Origin: Alligator mississippiensis
Taxonomy: Eukaryota > Chordata > Crocodylia > Alligatoridae
Direction: 5' to 3'
NCBI RefSeq assembly: GCF_030867095.1
Contig: NC_081833.1
Coordinates: 69,901,895-69,965,894 of the forward strand
DNA: 64,000 nucleotides
Below the pieces are notes generated by a model, which saw nothing but the letters and a program-made list of their open reading frames with translations, was not told where the DNA came from and did not search any database. This document shows, in pieces, positions 38,801-51,600 of the stretch; within the stretch, counting starts at the first letter, position 1, and every line of letters starts with the position of its first letter. Both the position numbers and the translations under genes were made by a program.

Positions 38801-41800
38801 ACGTGAGCTATGGTCATGCAGCAGTGGCAGCTTTGGCCTGGGACTTGAATCCAAGACAAAGTGTTTTTTTTTTCCCCATACTAGATGGGGAGAATATCAT
38901 CTTGGATTTGAATAAATATTGTGTGTATATAGCACTAGCTTTCATGAGCTGAAACTCATTTCATCAGATGCTGCAAAAGGACACACAACAAGCTGTGTAT
39001 AAGAAAGAGGGAGAAATTAGAATACAGAAAGCACAGGAGAGTTGGGGGGGCAGTGCTGGGAGAGGCAGATGGTAGGAGCAATGTGATGACATTTTAGCTG
39101 TCTGCCCAGTGAGAGAGGACATTACATACAAGCAAGTCCAATTATATCTTGGCAATGAAGAAATTTGTGCTGGAGAGAGAAGATTCTTTGGAGTCTAATT
39201 CTGTAGGGGCCTTCTGTTATTAGGGTTAAGGCAGGCTTTGGCTTCTTGGGGATCTGTAGTTTTGTGGGTCCTTTAATTGCATTGGGAATGTACATGTTTT
39301 CTAATGAAACCTGGCATTATCCAGATGTGTACTGGTGTTAGTGTTAGGGACTCTTTCAGTGCTCAGAGATGCTGCCACCTTGCAATGGTCCAGTGCAGGT
39401 ACTTCCTTAGTGCTGCAGCACAAGACCATCGGGGCATAATCTCTTGTTTCAAGCAGGTCCGTAACAGCAAACAGCAGCATCACCTAAGTACAGGAAGAAA
39501 AGTAGCGATGAGCCCTTCAGGAAAGGAGTGCTTGATGCCATTCTGAAAGAGGATGAAACATCCCTCTGGGGTGCTTTTAAATTTCCTGTTCTGGTCCACT
39601 GGTACCACAGATCTTACTGGTTTTGCTGATAGCACTGGTACTGAAGTGTCATGGTTCCTCCCCACCTACCCATGGTCAGTGCAGGAGCTACACCACTATT
39701 TCTTTAGTCATGGTCACTCCTTTGTCCACTTTTCTAGGCAAGGTTCCTAGTAGGAGGTGGCAGTGAAGATATGTTTGACTCTTATCATCTTAGCAATGAA
39801 TGTTCAGCACCACAAATAGGAGCTTGAATAGCTCCACTGGACTAGTTAGTAACTTTTACTAAAAGTTTCTAATAGTCAACATGCACTACAGCAAAAATAT
39901 TATGGGGGTGGTGAATGTAAGGAGCCACAGGTTTTAAAGCAAGTAACTGCTTTTTCCCACTGAGACAGTACAAAAAAATGGGCCAGATCTGCTATCTTGG
40001 CGCTGCTCAAAACAAAGCTGCTGGCAATCTGCCATAAGGGAATATCTGGGGAGTTCTTTAGCATAGAGCCAAGATAGCAAATCTTCCATCAGTTGCTTTC
40101 CACCCTGGGCACAGGTAGTGAGGTAGAGCTCTTTGTGCAAAGGGTGGAGCCAGATTACACTACTCACTGATTCTTGCAAGAGTAGTAGCCTCAAGGGGAT
40201 CGTTACAAGCTACTGTAACTGATGCTGGGGACTGGTTTGGCTCCTAGTTTGTTCTAAGGTCTGGCGGGGAGGGACAGGAGACTTTCTATACTAATTTCTT
40301 TTACTTGTGCAAGGTGTGCACAGGCCTGTTCCACTGCAGTTGAGTATTTTGCCCCAGGATCCCTTTTTTAACTAGTAGCCTGCAGTTTACCCTAATTGCC
40401 CACATGTACGTGACTGAAAGCTGGATAAAGTATAATAATAGTGGTGAGGTGGAAGGGAGTCTTCCTTGGGATACAGGAAGGGGATTAGTCTGCTTAATTT
40501 TCCCTGGAAAAATATCTCTCCCAAGCAAATTGTTGAAGTGGTATCCAGCATTTTACTATTTTAATTTTGCTTTCTTTAGCAAAATCGGATTCTAATGTCA
40601 ATGTGGTCATTAGAAGAACATACAACATGCAATATAAATCAAGCTTATATTGAAAATTAAAGCAGCCATGTTGCATTGGAAGACCAAATATTTACAGTGC
40701 TTTGGGTATATTGCTGTCAAGACGATTTAATTTTATTAAAATCCAGATGTAATTTACTTTGCCTAAAGTTTTTGGTGTCATAGCTGAGAGAATTTAATAT
40801 TTAGAATTTAAATAGTAGTATAACTGCTCCAGGAATCTCTTTTGATTCACTTAGTACTTGTGGTGGTACAGTTATAAAATAGTGCCTGAATGGATGAACA
40901 TGTCTAATAGTCTTTTAAATAACTTAAGAAGGTCCTTCCAGTATGAATACCAACACGGATAAACTGAGGTGATATGAAGTTTAATCTGTTTTCTGAATAA
41001 TGTATTAGTATCCCAGATGCAGAAAGTCTTTGACAAAATTTAATAGAACTGTACTTTTCAGGATGGAAAAATGAATGCAACAATAAGAAAGGGTTTGAAA
41101 ACTACACAGAAATTCTACTGCTGTCCTATTGAAGGCTGCCCTAGAGGACCAATCAGGCCATTTTCCCGGTTTTCACTTGTAAAACAGGTATTTTTTCTGA
41201 ACTCCTTTTCTTTGAAATAATAGGATAAGAGATATGGAGATAATATAGAACAATCCATGGAAAGTACATGTACCTTCTGTGCCCAAATGTGCAGAACGGT
41301 CCCATTTTATATGTATACGTTCTAGAGAAAGTGCAGGCAGCCGCCCAACTTTGTACACAGACTACTTTTTCCATAGCTACTTTAGGAGACTCGGCCCTTT
41401 GTGTCAAACAGACATTGACATGTCCAGATCCAGGAAACACATTAAAGTGAACAGCATGGAGAAAGATTAATTATAAAACCCTTACCAAACTTGTCTGGCA
41501 ACATTTCCATAAATGTCTGGTAATAATGAAAGTCGACCTTAACCCCTTGGAGTGAATAATGCTAAGTTAAAATGAGCTTTTGTCTCCAACAACACTCTCC
41601 TTTTGCACAGTTGACTTTTTTTTTTACACTTGCCATCATTATGTCTTGTTCAGAATATGTGTTGAATTTCTATATTTCTCTGAATAATTAATATTCTGTT
41701 GACAGTATAGCTCCCACCAATATAAGTTGCTTGTCTTCAACAGCAGTCTGCTGTATGATCAGCTTTGGCACTTGGTGGAATTCTCAGCCCCAAATTAGAC

Positions 41801-44800
41801 TGTGCAACGTCTTGGGTGAGCTAGGTCCTTAAGGAAGGGATCCTTGGAAACCAGCTGTGTGGACGTCTACCAGGACTTGCTAGTTCAGAGATGCAGAGGA
41901 AAAGGCTGAGGTTGGGTGCTGAAGGAAAGGGGCTCTGCAAGCGAGATAGGGAGGAGAATGCTTATTTTGAGAATCCTGCTTCGGAATTTTTGGAGCCGCG
42001 GTACTTGGTAGCAGTGGCTCCAAAGTTAACTGGCAGCAGTTTTATGAATGTCAGTGGGGCCTACCTGCTTCTCAGCTTTGCTTTCCCTCTATTGTAGAGG
42101 GAATGCCTTCTTCAGGATGGCTACAACCTAAACCCCTTCTTCAGGACGGGTGATTTGAAGATTGATATTTATCAAACATCAAGTTCCTTGAAAGAGAAGC
42201 ATTGTGGACTTGATTCTGTGTACACTAAGTCCATGACAGACTTCTCATGAATTTCAGTAGTGTGAGATTCGCTCCCATAAGGGTTCTGTATAGGTAAAAA
42301 CTGCAGAAACTACTGATACGATGTCAGTAACCAATCATGAGATTTCCAACAGGTTCACTTTCTGATATTGTCTGAACACTTCCTCCCAGGGTGTTTAGAA
42401 AGATGATGACAGTGTAAAATATGTATTTAAGTAACTCTTTATCTGTGCAAATCACATCTTGGATGATCAAAAGTGATTTTTAAAAATTACTTCAGTTTAT
42501 TTTGTTCCACTTCCTAAAGTTGGACTCATTCATCAGTTTCTCGTTGTCATGTCTCTAGCATAGTACTGCATTGTTAGGCCCCAAAAGTGCATGAACATCT
42601 TTAAGATTTTAGTGCAAAAGATAAAGGCCTAAGTATATCTCTAGTAGATAGGATCAAGTCTCCCACTCCAATGCTTGCATATTACCTAAAACGTGTTGTG
42701 AGCCCTTATATTGTCTGTTCTTTAAATACATGACCTCTTACACAATTCCTTGACAGTCTGACTTCTAATTCTAATTGTATATTTTAGCACTTTATGAAAA
42801 TGCATGCTGAAAAGAAGCACAAATGTGATAAATGTAGCAACTGCTATGGCACAGAATGGAACTTGAAACGACACGCAGAGGACTGTGGAAAGACTTTCCA
42901 GTGTACTTGTGGGTGCCCTTATGCCAGCAGAACAGCATTATTGTCTCATATTTACAGAACCGGCCATGAGATCCCTGCAGAGCACAGGTAAAGGTGAAAC
43001 TTGGTGATACAACATAGTCCTGAGGCATCGTTTCCCTACACACTTTACCTGCTGTTCTATGGATGGGGTTTGAACCATTCTCTTCCTTGCGTATAATTAA
43101 CTCCCCTTAATGCGTACGCAGTTGGCAACTAGTTCCTATCGTTGTTGTCATCCTAGCCCCACTAAAGGCAAGGGTAATTGATTGCTCGTTGCCACCAGTT
43201 GTAGACTTTTACCCTTTAACATCTAGAAGCTCTGCCAGCAGAGATCACGTCACTGGTGTTGCCTACTGTTATTCATTTGTTAGCATAATTAGTAGTGGTT
43301 CTTATTAAAATTGGTCCTTGCAATCCCATGATAATAGCACTCGCTTGGGAATGTGCTGAGTTAATATAGTTCTGTAGTGTGAAATAAGCAGAGTTAATTA
43401 CATTTTTACTCTTAAAATTTATAGAGCCCCATAAATGCTCTCTCTTAGTTAGCCACCTTTTTCATTAAAAATTGCCAGTAGAGAACATATCTTCTGAAAA
43501 GGACATATAATTCAAAGTGCTGATGGACAAAATCTATTAACTGAATCCTATGGTACTTTATTTTGCAAACAGAGCTGCTGCAAGATACTTTGTGCTTTCT
43601 TGTATGTTTTGGTAAGAAAGTCCAGGCCCACAGTTTCCCTAAGGCTACAGCAACTTGCTTTGGAAAATTCGTGGAACAAATAGAGCTTTGTTGCCATAAT
43701 TTAAAAGATTAGGATTGCCATTAACTGATCTCTCAAATGAACTAAACCTGTTTAAATCAGCTGTTTTATTTTTACACTTTTTTTTCCTAAAATAAGCATT
43801 GGCCAACTATATGGGAAGGAAAGGGCAGTTCTTATTGTCTTCATTCTCTGCTTTAAAATGCAAAGAATGAAGCTGTCAGTTGGTATGAACAGCTCTGTCC
43901 CAGCCTGTAACCTGAACTCATTCCTCCACCCCAGCAGCGTTCTGTTGCCATTATTGAGTAAGTCGAGAAGGAGGACTTCATTGTACTTTAAATTCTTGAT
44001 CTGTCCTGTTTACAGGGATCCGCCTAGTAAGAAAAGAAAAATGGAAACTACAACGCAAAATCAGAACTTGGCAGAGAAAGCAAAGGAAGCATTTATCAGT
44101 GCTCACGCCAATCATAACGGCACTCCGGAACTGGAGACGTCCGAGGTGAAACTCGTGGCGTCCTTTGAAGGCTCCTGTAGTTCTAATATAAATAAGCAGA
44201 CGCTATCCCAGCCAAAATGTACGCCGAAGATGCTTTTGCCAAAGCCCAAAGTGGCTTTGGTTAAACTTCCAGCAATGCAGCTGGCTCACTTGCCTATCTT
44301 TGTGTCAGCAGCAGATTCCTCTGTCAAACCTGTTGTGGTGGCTGTGGATAATCAAGGCTCGGTTATGAGCACTTTTCACTTGTTACCTCAGTCCATAGGA
44401 ATTCTGATTCCAGCACCAGAGGCAGAAACAGTTGTGTTTAAAGATGCCGTGCCCGTTCCGAAGGTGGCAAATTCCGGTGATGTTGAACCAGTTAGCACTG
44501 GTGTCCAAGTCAACTTGGGTAAAGTAACACCAAATAATCCAGGACAAGAGCTGGGAAATGTCTGTCAAAAGAATAAAATCTCTTCAATAAATGTGCAGAC
44601 GGACTTATCTTACATTTCACAGAACTTTGTGCCAGCTGCAGCCTGGGCTTCTGATTCTTCTGTCTCATCTTGCTCTCAGACAGACCTGTCGTTCAGTTCT
44701 GAGGTCTCATTACCGATTAGCGTTCAGACTCAGACACTGCTACCCACCTCCAAACTGACTTCATCCATAGCTGCTCAAACAGATGCCTTAGAGCAGGCTT

Positions 44801-45852
44801 GTTTCCAGTCCTGTGGTGTTTCTAGAGAGACTCAAACCAGTGGAGCACAGGACTCTATTGATGGGAGAGTGCATATAGACCAGGCTGTAATGTGCAGTGA
44901 CATTTTTGACAATGTACATTCATCGTATGATGTTTCCACACAGATTGGATTCTCAGAAAACAATCTAATGCCTACAACGATGCATCAAAACTTGTCGCAA
45001 AGAAGCAGCTGCAAGAGCCTGAGTCAGGATGCAATAAAATCTGAACCCATTATCAACTTCAATACGCAGACTAACATGCTTCCACAGCAAAATACGATGG
45101 ATAATCAAACCCAGACGATGGACTTATTAAATGACCTGGAAAACATCTTCTCGGGTAGCATGTCTGGCCAAACGTTGGATAATCGTGGTCTCTTGTCTGA
45201 CTCTAGTTCTAGTGCTGACACGCCCCTGCCACCAGCCCCAACACAGACCACAGGGATAGACTTCGACATTGAAGAGTTCTTTTCGGCATCCAATATCCAA
45301 ACTCAGACTGAGGAGAGTGAACTTGGGAATCTGAATTCTGAGCCAGTCTTGGAATCTCTCGATATTGAAACCCAGACTGATTTCTTATTTTCAGATAGTG
45401 CCACTCAATCCTACAGCTGCCGAGGAAATTCTAACTTCTTAGGCTTGGAGATGTTTGATACACAGACACAAACGGACTTAAATTTTTTTTTAGACAATAG
45501 CACACATCTGCCTTTGGGAAGTTTACTAAAACAGTCCAGCTTTTCCATGAGCACTGACTCCTCTGATACAGAAACCCAGACAGAAGTACCCGCTGCTGCT
45601 AAAGATATACCTGGTCAAAATCTAGAATCCAAAGTCCAGCTGAATAGTGCTGAAACACAGACTATGGATAGCTCCTTTGAGACTCTTGGGAACTTATTCC
45701 TTACCAGCAATGAGACACAGACAGCTATGGATGACTTTCTTCTGGCTGACTTGGCGTGGAATACAATGGAGTCACAGTTCAGTTCTGTAGAAACACAGAC
45801 TTGTGCAGAACTGTGTTCCTTTTTTCAAACGTCTGACAAACCAAGCCATTGA
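35591..45852 (+). CDS. ATMIN: ATMIN (ASCIZ), ATM interactor (gene span, four exons)
   Basis: Exons 35591-35806, 41062-41187, 42788-42987 and 44016-45852 join in frame to 792 residues (human, from memory, 823). ATMIN is a nuclear zinc-finger protein that partners ATM and activates DYNLL1. Four zinc-finger units lie at about residues 45-180: ILCTVPGC...HLRMAH, CCPIEGC...[15 protein letters not shown]...RHAEDC and [10 protein letters not shown]...HIYRTGH. A basic PPSKKRKME signal follows at about 183. The long C-terminal half is disordered and packed with about twelve TQT motifs (for example ETQTDF, NTQTNM, DTQTQTD), which in the family bind the LC8 dimer DYNLL1 and give feedback on ATMIN activity. 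The N-terminus is shorter than the human Ala/Pro-rich leader. Confidence 0.96.
36310..37540. other. ATMIN: ATMIN intron 1; nothing recognised
   Basis: Intronic sequence downstream of the CpG island without classified repeats. Confidence 0.45.
37545..38215 (-). mobile_element. CR1 LINE in ATMIN intron 1
   Basis: The minus strand encodes CR1 reverse transcriptase C-terminal pieces ([19 protein letters not shown], then [13 protein letters not shown]) and ends in the CR1 tail at about 37545 (AGGTCAGAAGGGACCTGAAC on the plus strand). About 670 bp, broken in frame. Confidence 0.9.
38455..38499 (-). mobile_element. Penelope-like tail, outer piece split by a transposon
   Basis: The minus strand reads TTAGTCTATAAAGGTACAAA, the usual end of this class of Penelope tail. 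The rest of the tail resumes at 38929, on the other side of the 38500-38920 insertion. Confidence 0.5.
38500..38920. mobile_element. hAT-like DNA transposon inserted in a Penelope-like tail
   Basis: The left end TGTATTTACCCTAATCCAAG and the reverse complement of the right end, AATATTTATTCAAATCCAAG, match over most of 20 bases. Flanks AGGTGTAT (38492-38499) and GTGTGTAT (38921-38928) agree at six of eight positions. The 421-bp body is pyrimidine-rich and non-coding. It splits one Penelope-like tail, so it is the younger insertion. Confidence 0.6.
38929..39150 (-). mobile_element. Penelope-like tail, inner piece with hammerhead-like core
   Basis: The minus strand carries CTGATGAA, ATGAGTTTCAGCTCAT and GAAAGC at 38967-38937, followed on the other side of the insertion by TTAGTCTATAAAGG. 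The arrangement matches the tails at 17048 and 31230. No coding part remains. Confidence 0.5.
39151..41061. other. ATMIN: ATMIN intron 1, 3' part; nothing recognised
   Basis: No recognised repeat or exon up to exon 2. Confidence 0.45.
41062..41187 (+). CDS. ATMIN: ATMIN exon 2
   Basis: 42 codons, [20 protein letters not shown] to SLVKQ, with acceptor CTTTTCAG and donor CAG/GTATTT. Carries the CPIEGC half of the second finger. Confidence 0.94.
41188..42787. other. ATMIN: ATMIN intron 2; nothing recognised
   Basis: AT-rich intron. Its short open frames show no similarity I recognise. Confidence 0.45.
42788..42987 (+). CDS. ATMIN: ATMIN exon 3
   Basis: 200 nt, [20 protein letters not shown] to HEIPAEHR, finishing fingers 2-4. 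Acceptor TATTTTAG, donor CAG/GTAAAG, phase 2 exit. Confidence 0.95.
42988..44015. other. ATMIN: ATMIN intron 3; nothing recognised
   Basis: AT-rich intron. The last ~150 bases are open in the ATMIN frame, with no sign that they are coding. Confidence 0.5.
44016..45852 (+). CDS. ATMIN: ATMIN exon 4 (terminal coding exon)
   Basis: Starts after TGTTTACAG, completing the R of [11 protein letters not shown], and runs open to TGA at 45850-45852. Holds the whole TQT/SQ-rich region and the conserved end [20 protein letters not shown]. The reading frame is open for some distance upstream into the intron, so the acceptor, not the frame, fixes the start. Confidence 0.95.
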
Positions 45853-48600
45853 GTGCTACTTACTAAAATTACTTTCCTTGTGGTTTGAAATTTAAGTTAT
45901 TGGGGGTGAGGGGTTTTGGGGAGAGACAGGACTGACCAAGTTACCCACATCGAACTGCTGAATGTAGTTGACCGTATGCAGTTGGCCTAAAAGCCTTTTC
46001 ATCCTCTTGCAAGGTACTTTAACTGTGTATATGTAATTTCAATATAAACTGTGTGTGCATAAATGTGTATATGTTTGTAACTTGTAATGTAAGTTTGGAC
46101 CTTTAAAATGAACTTGGTCATGGTGCCTTCCTTGCTCTAACTCTGTTACAAAGCTCTGTCACCATTTCCATTTTAAACCTGAACTTAGGCTTTACTTCTG
46201 TCTATACCAGCTTTATTTCTGACTTAAATGTAGGTTTCCAAAGTCTTGGACCAAAAGCTGACCTGTCTGATTTTTGACACTGCCCCCTCTGCCCCCCACC
46301 CTGACCTCTTTTTGGAAATGTTTTTTGGCATAATCTTCAGTTTTGTTTTTAAAAAGACTTGTTTGGCAAGGTTTACCGATCCTCACTAACAGATCCCTGA
46401 CATATCTCTCTCTCTAACTCTTAAAATTTGCTCCTTTTTGGTATAAGCTTATATTGTCCAGGCACTTGTTCAGCAAATTTGTTGCCTGTACGCTTTTGGA
46501 TATATAATTATACAAAGTGCAACAAATGTGGGTAAGGAATGCTTGGGGTTTTTTGCCTCTAAATTGGCATTAACTAGCATTTTGTATGCGTGTGGTGGGG
46601 AGAGGAAGATGTACTTAAAAAGTTGCCACATGATGATGTTGCTGTGTACTACTGTAACAATATGTATTTTGGGTATTCCAAAGGAAGGCATTTGTTTGAA
46701 CTAGTAATATGTCTTGTAAGAAACACAAAGCAAGGAAATGCCTAACATTCAAATGTCTGGGTGAAAGATGAGAACACTAGGATACACTGAAATTTATTTA
46801 CCGGTTTCTCCACATTTTGCTTATTTGCAGAAAGATACAGTGGTTATACTATGACCTAACCTTACCAAAGATGTTAGGAACTGTTAATCTTGAGACTATT
46901 AAAACCTCTAAAGATACTTTTTGGACTAGATTCCTACCCTTGGGTCCTGTACTTCCAGAGCAAGACCAGCTGTAGCTCCTAAAGCTAAGAGTTTTTTGGG
47001 TCTGTTGGCTTCCCCATCTGGCAACAGATCTCTTTTGCCTATACTGGACACAACAGCTCCGTATCCCCTAACTTCCACTGGAAAATTCAGTTGATAATTA
47101 AATCATGTTCTCAGGAATATTTTGTACATCCTTTTCCCCTAACTTTCAGCTCTGATTTTCTTTTGTTGTTTCCTGGATGTGATAAATGTATTTGGTAGCA
47201 TCCAGTTCTGTCCTGGAGATCAGTCTGAAAAGCTAATTCCAGCTATGTTTGGCCTTAAAACCCTTCTTTGGTCCATCACCACCTATCGCCAGTTTGTCAT
47301 TTATGCTGTTGACCTTCAGAGGTGAACTGTCATTCTCCTGTCTCTTTTGGTAGGACCTCCTAGAGCTGCTGGTCTGTGGCTTGAGTTCAGTGTAGCTGTA
47401 GGATATAGATGCAAGTGATCTCGCTAATAGGGAATCGGTTTGCCTCGGTACGCTGGCAGAGTCTGTTGCCGTGGTGGTGGTAGAGCTTTGCCCAGTGGAG
47501 TTTGTAAAGCAGGGCCTGGATGACATTGGCATGAAAGTGCAAGTGATTTCTAATCCCAGCTGTCAGAATTTGATGCACTGTTGGAGTTTGATAATGGTAC
47601 AAGTCTTACAAGATACCTTCAGGCATTGCTGCAGTATTCTTCACCAGTGCATCCGAGTCATGGGCTCTGTTTGCTACTCGGTCCCAGGCCTGAATCCCAA
47701 TTCGTGCTTGGTCAGCTCGAAGTGGAAGGTTTAATGCATTTGACCAGCACGTCTAATATGTTTGAGGGGATTTTGAGCACTGCTATGTTTACACTAAAGA
47801 TCAGTTCCCAACAACCTGGGTGCCAGGTACGGGGTTGATTGAAACACATCTGTATTTCCCAGCTCTTCCTAGTGCGCAAGATGGGTGTTCATCCTGTAGT
47901 ATCAACAGCAGTGCTGAGGATGGCCGCCTTTGTGATTGAGTGCCTTTTATTGGCTATTTTGTCCTGAGGCATCTTTATCCCCAACTGACTATATTGGCAT
48001 CTCCAAAGAAGCAGTTAGGTTTGTGCAGATTCTTGCAAAGTACTTACAGTTGGCAAATTGTGTTATTTTCTAGAGGTGGAATGTACCTACCTTAGAAGTT
48101 GGGGTATTGTGAGAGAGTGCTGATTCCCGGCAACTCTTTGCTTTAAAAGTTCAGGCTGTTTTGTTGGCTGAGAATCCAAGAGTAGGAATCAGTCAGACAC
48201 ATTCAAAAAGCATATTTGCAGTAGGCTTTCCAGTGCTAGTCACCTAACCAGAATAGCTTTCACCTTTGGTTTAGATCTCAGAATGAATCTCTGTAAAAAT
48301 CTTCACGAAGGAGTGAATTGTACACCATTACAAATGACTGTGGCCTTTGGGAAACAACCAACACCCTTTTTCAGCAGAAATGAGTTTACTGTGCCTGTTA
48401 CTGTGAACAGCTAGCTGATGCATTTCTCTAAAATATGTAGTTACCGAACACAATATTTCGGTAGAAGCTCTGAGTTCAGCAAACAAACAAAAAATACCTT
48501 TTTCTAATTTCCCCCGGCTTAAAATCTGATATGTTGGTATCAAGTGATATGAATTAAGTGCAATTTTACAATATTTAATAAATGTGCTCTGTGTTTAAAG
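45853..48600 (+). other. ATMIN: ATMIN 3' UTR
   Basis: About 2.7 kb of AT-rich, repeat-free sequence following the stop. The strongest polyadenylation signal is AATAAA at 48577-48582, followed by a GT-rich stretch (GTGCTCTGTGTTT). An alternative later end is possible at about 52062. Confidence 0.65.
48577..48582 (+). terminator. ATMIN: Probable ATMIN polyadenylation signal
   Basis: AATAAA followed within 20 bases by a GU-rich element, at a distance that gives a 3' UTR of plausible length. Confidence 0.6.
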
Positions 48601-51600
48601 AAGAGTGCTTGCTTTAGTTCCAAAGTTACCTACATCCTTCAAATCTGGTGCAGGCTTGCATCAGAAATAATTATGAAAATGAGGTTGGGGAAACACTAAA
48701 GCAATGGATCCCACGTCGTGTGTCTTTCATTTGGTGTTCAGTCATAGATATTTGTATTGCAGTAACATGTGCAGACAATAACTAGATTGGTTATTGTACT
48801 ATGCACTGAATAAGCGCATCAAAACTTGGTTTGTAATGTTGAGTTATAAAAAAACCCAAAAAACTTAACATTACTCTTCCAGTAGTTTGACTGGTGACTG
48901 CAACTGTCCTTTGGTCCAGTTTGTTGCTGGCTTTTAAAGCAACCCCAACATATTGTAGGCGTCAAGTTGCAGGTTGGTGGCATCTCTTTGCCACGGCTCT
49001 ATCACACAATTTAGATGGCAGTAATGGACCAACTAGCAAATAGAGGAGTGGCTTTTGTTTGTTTTCTTTATTTTCAAAAATGAATGATTCCCTGTAGTGT
49101 CTTGGTACTGACTTTTGATTTTTTTCTCCAAGTGGTCTTTGGCATTAATGCATGGACCTTTATGATCCCATTTTTGTTACCTTGCAAGCATTAGCTTTTA
49201 TTCCTCCTCTTCCTGGACACTGACTTGATAACACTAATCTTGTACTCCAGGACCAGTTTCCATGTGGGAAAAATGTTAATGTAGGATTAGGATTCACCCT
49301 GCCTCTTGGTGACAGTCATAGCCTGATCCTTTGGAAAACAGTGGGAAAACCTGTAATGCACCCAGAGCCTGATCAAAATCATTGAAGTTTACAGGAGTCT
49401 TCTCTTGACTTCAGTGGATCAAACCTTAATCAATTCCAAGTATCTTAGATATGGAAGTGTCCAAATCTGTAATGGCCACAGGCTGTAAAATTGGAAATTT
49501 TTCCACCCACTTAGCCAGTGAAGTGCCACACTGATTAATGTTCATCTACACTAGCTGTTGGCATGGAAATATAATGCAGGCAATTGCATACATTAATTTA
49601 AAACCCTGGGCTCTGCTTCCAAGGGAGAATACTGGCACGTATGAAAGTTAAACAAATTCCACGTCCATCTAGAACATTTTGAACAATAACTGCACCTAAG
49701 CAAGTTTGGAGGACAGCCTCATACTTTATAGTTCATAAAAAATATTAAGCACAAAGAGATGAAGAACTTGACATCCAGGTGTCTTGCGTTTGTTAGTGTC
49801 GATGTTTCATACCAAGCACTGATCACAGTATAAACAGACTCATACCCATTGAGAGATGCAAGCGTCCACATCCAATTTCACTTCCGCTCTTGTAAATACT
49901 TGAGTTGTTAGTATATAAAAAGCACTGTTTTCAGTGCAAGAAAGTGCACCCCTCGCCCAGCCCAGTAGAAATTGGGTGTCTTGAATAAAAGACTGTTATG
50001 TGTGCATTAGTGTACACTAAAGTAAAGCAGTTAGTGGCTAAGAAGAAAACATGGGCATTTTCTTCCCTGGTGTTTGAATCCTCAAGCAAAAAGACTTCTA
50101 CAAAGCTTGATCTGAAGCATGCAAACTTGGTCTGTAAAACTGGTTGTGGAGAACCTGTTCAAGCTATGAATAACTCAGGACCCACACCTATGATTTCCCA
50201 ACACTATTTTTTTTGTCATACTTCCCTGAAAAGCTTACTCCCAGGTATACCTTTGCCATGTCTCTTTAAAAGCAAAAGGCTAAATTCTGTCCTGTTAATA
50301 CGCATGTCAAAAAAACAAAGACAACAGAGGAGACTTCTAAAGAAATAAAGTTGATAGCTCTTTGCTATTTTAGACCTAGTTCCTGGCACTTACGCCTGTG
50401 TCTAAGATAAGGAATGTGAATAATATTCATATTTTCAACTTCAAACAATACGGAACCATTGGCAGGATGGAGGCCCACTTGGTGCTTTATAGGATTAAAA
50501 ATGTAATGTACCTACTACCTGGATAAGCTGTTGTGATTACTACAGTTACACACTCGTTTAGTTTATGTTGTTCTCAACATAAAAGCAAATATCTGATTTT
50601 AAAATTGATCACTAGTCTGTAACCGTGTTTTAAATTGCCTGTTACGGTGGGGAAAGTCATTCTCTACTCTTTGCTTTTAATCTGTTTTGGGCTGCTCTGT
50701 TTGACAACACCATCTTCACTTATCAGCTTTTGTTGTTCCAAATTACACCAAAAATTTCACTTATGATAGTGAGCCTTGTTGTTTTTACATTTTGTAATTT
50801 TTGTTTTAAAATGCGGCCGTGCTTGTGTTTCTGAGGCATAACAAAGTTACTGCAAATCGGCTTCCATTGATAACTCTTTAAACACTATGCGGTAATGATT
50901 TTTTTTATTTTATATTTGCTTGTCTGGCATTTTTTTGTCAGTGCATGGTGCAGTTACATGAGTTTTGTAAATTGCTGTCAAACTTCTGAAGACTTTTATT
51001 TTATATCAGTTGATGTGAATTAGTCTAGATGCTTGAGTGACAAAAGTCAATGGAAGGATTTGCCAGCCTACAGCTAGACTGAGTACTCTTATTTAAATGT
51101 CATTGCTGTGCAATGAATAGAATCATAAGGCCAGATCGTTCAACTGGGCATTGTCTTGCAATCAAGTTAATACCGTGGTGGTGTCTGCGTGCATGACTAC
51201 TGCTTCATGAAAAATTTGAATTGGACTGTCTGAAATGCTAGCAATCCCTAAATGAGTTTCTTCTGCTTTAAGAGATCAGAAACTTTTTAGCTCCTTCTGA
51301 TTCACAATCTTCTAAAGTTGCCTTTTATACTGGCTTCTAAGCAGTGTCTTCTGCCTAACTACTGACAGAAAACACTAACAACACATGGGAGTCATCTAGT
51401 GTTTCTGCAGTGGCCTTCGTTTCAGAGTGGGTGACAGTGCATGCATGATGCTTCAAGTACTCGCAGAGCTGACTACTCAACGCATGTAGTTGCAAGTGCA
51501 CATATGGGAAACAGGCTCAGCCTGCTGGAAAATATGGCGCATATTCTAGTTATGGAGCATTTTCCCAATAATGTTCCAGTTAAGTATTTGAAATGAGTAA

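Noticed and set aside
47233-47532. 99-codon minus-strand open frame with a protein-like composition (SLARSLASISYSYTEL)
   Set aside because: It lies in the ATMIN 3' UTR, has no splice or start context, and I recognise no family. A translated search would decide.
49998-50348. 116-codon plus-strand frame downstream of ATMIN
   Set aside because: No recognisable domain, and it lies in a probable extended 3' UTR.
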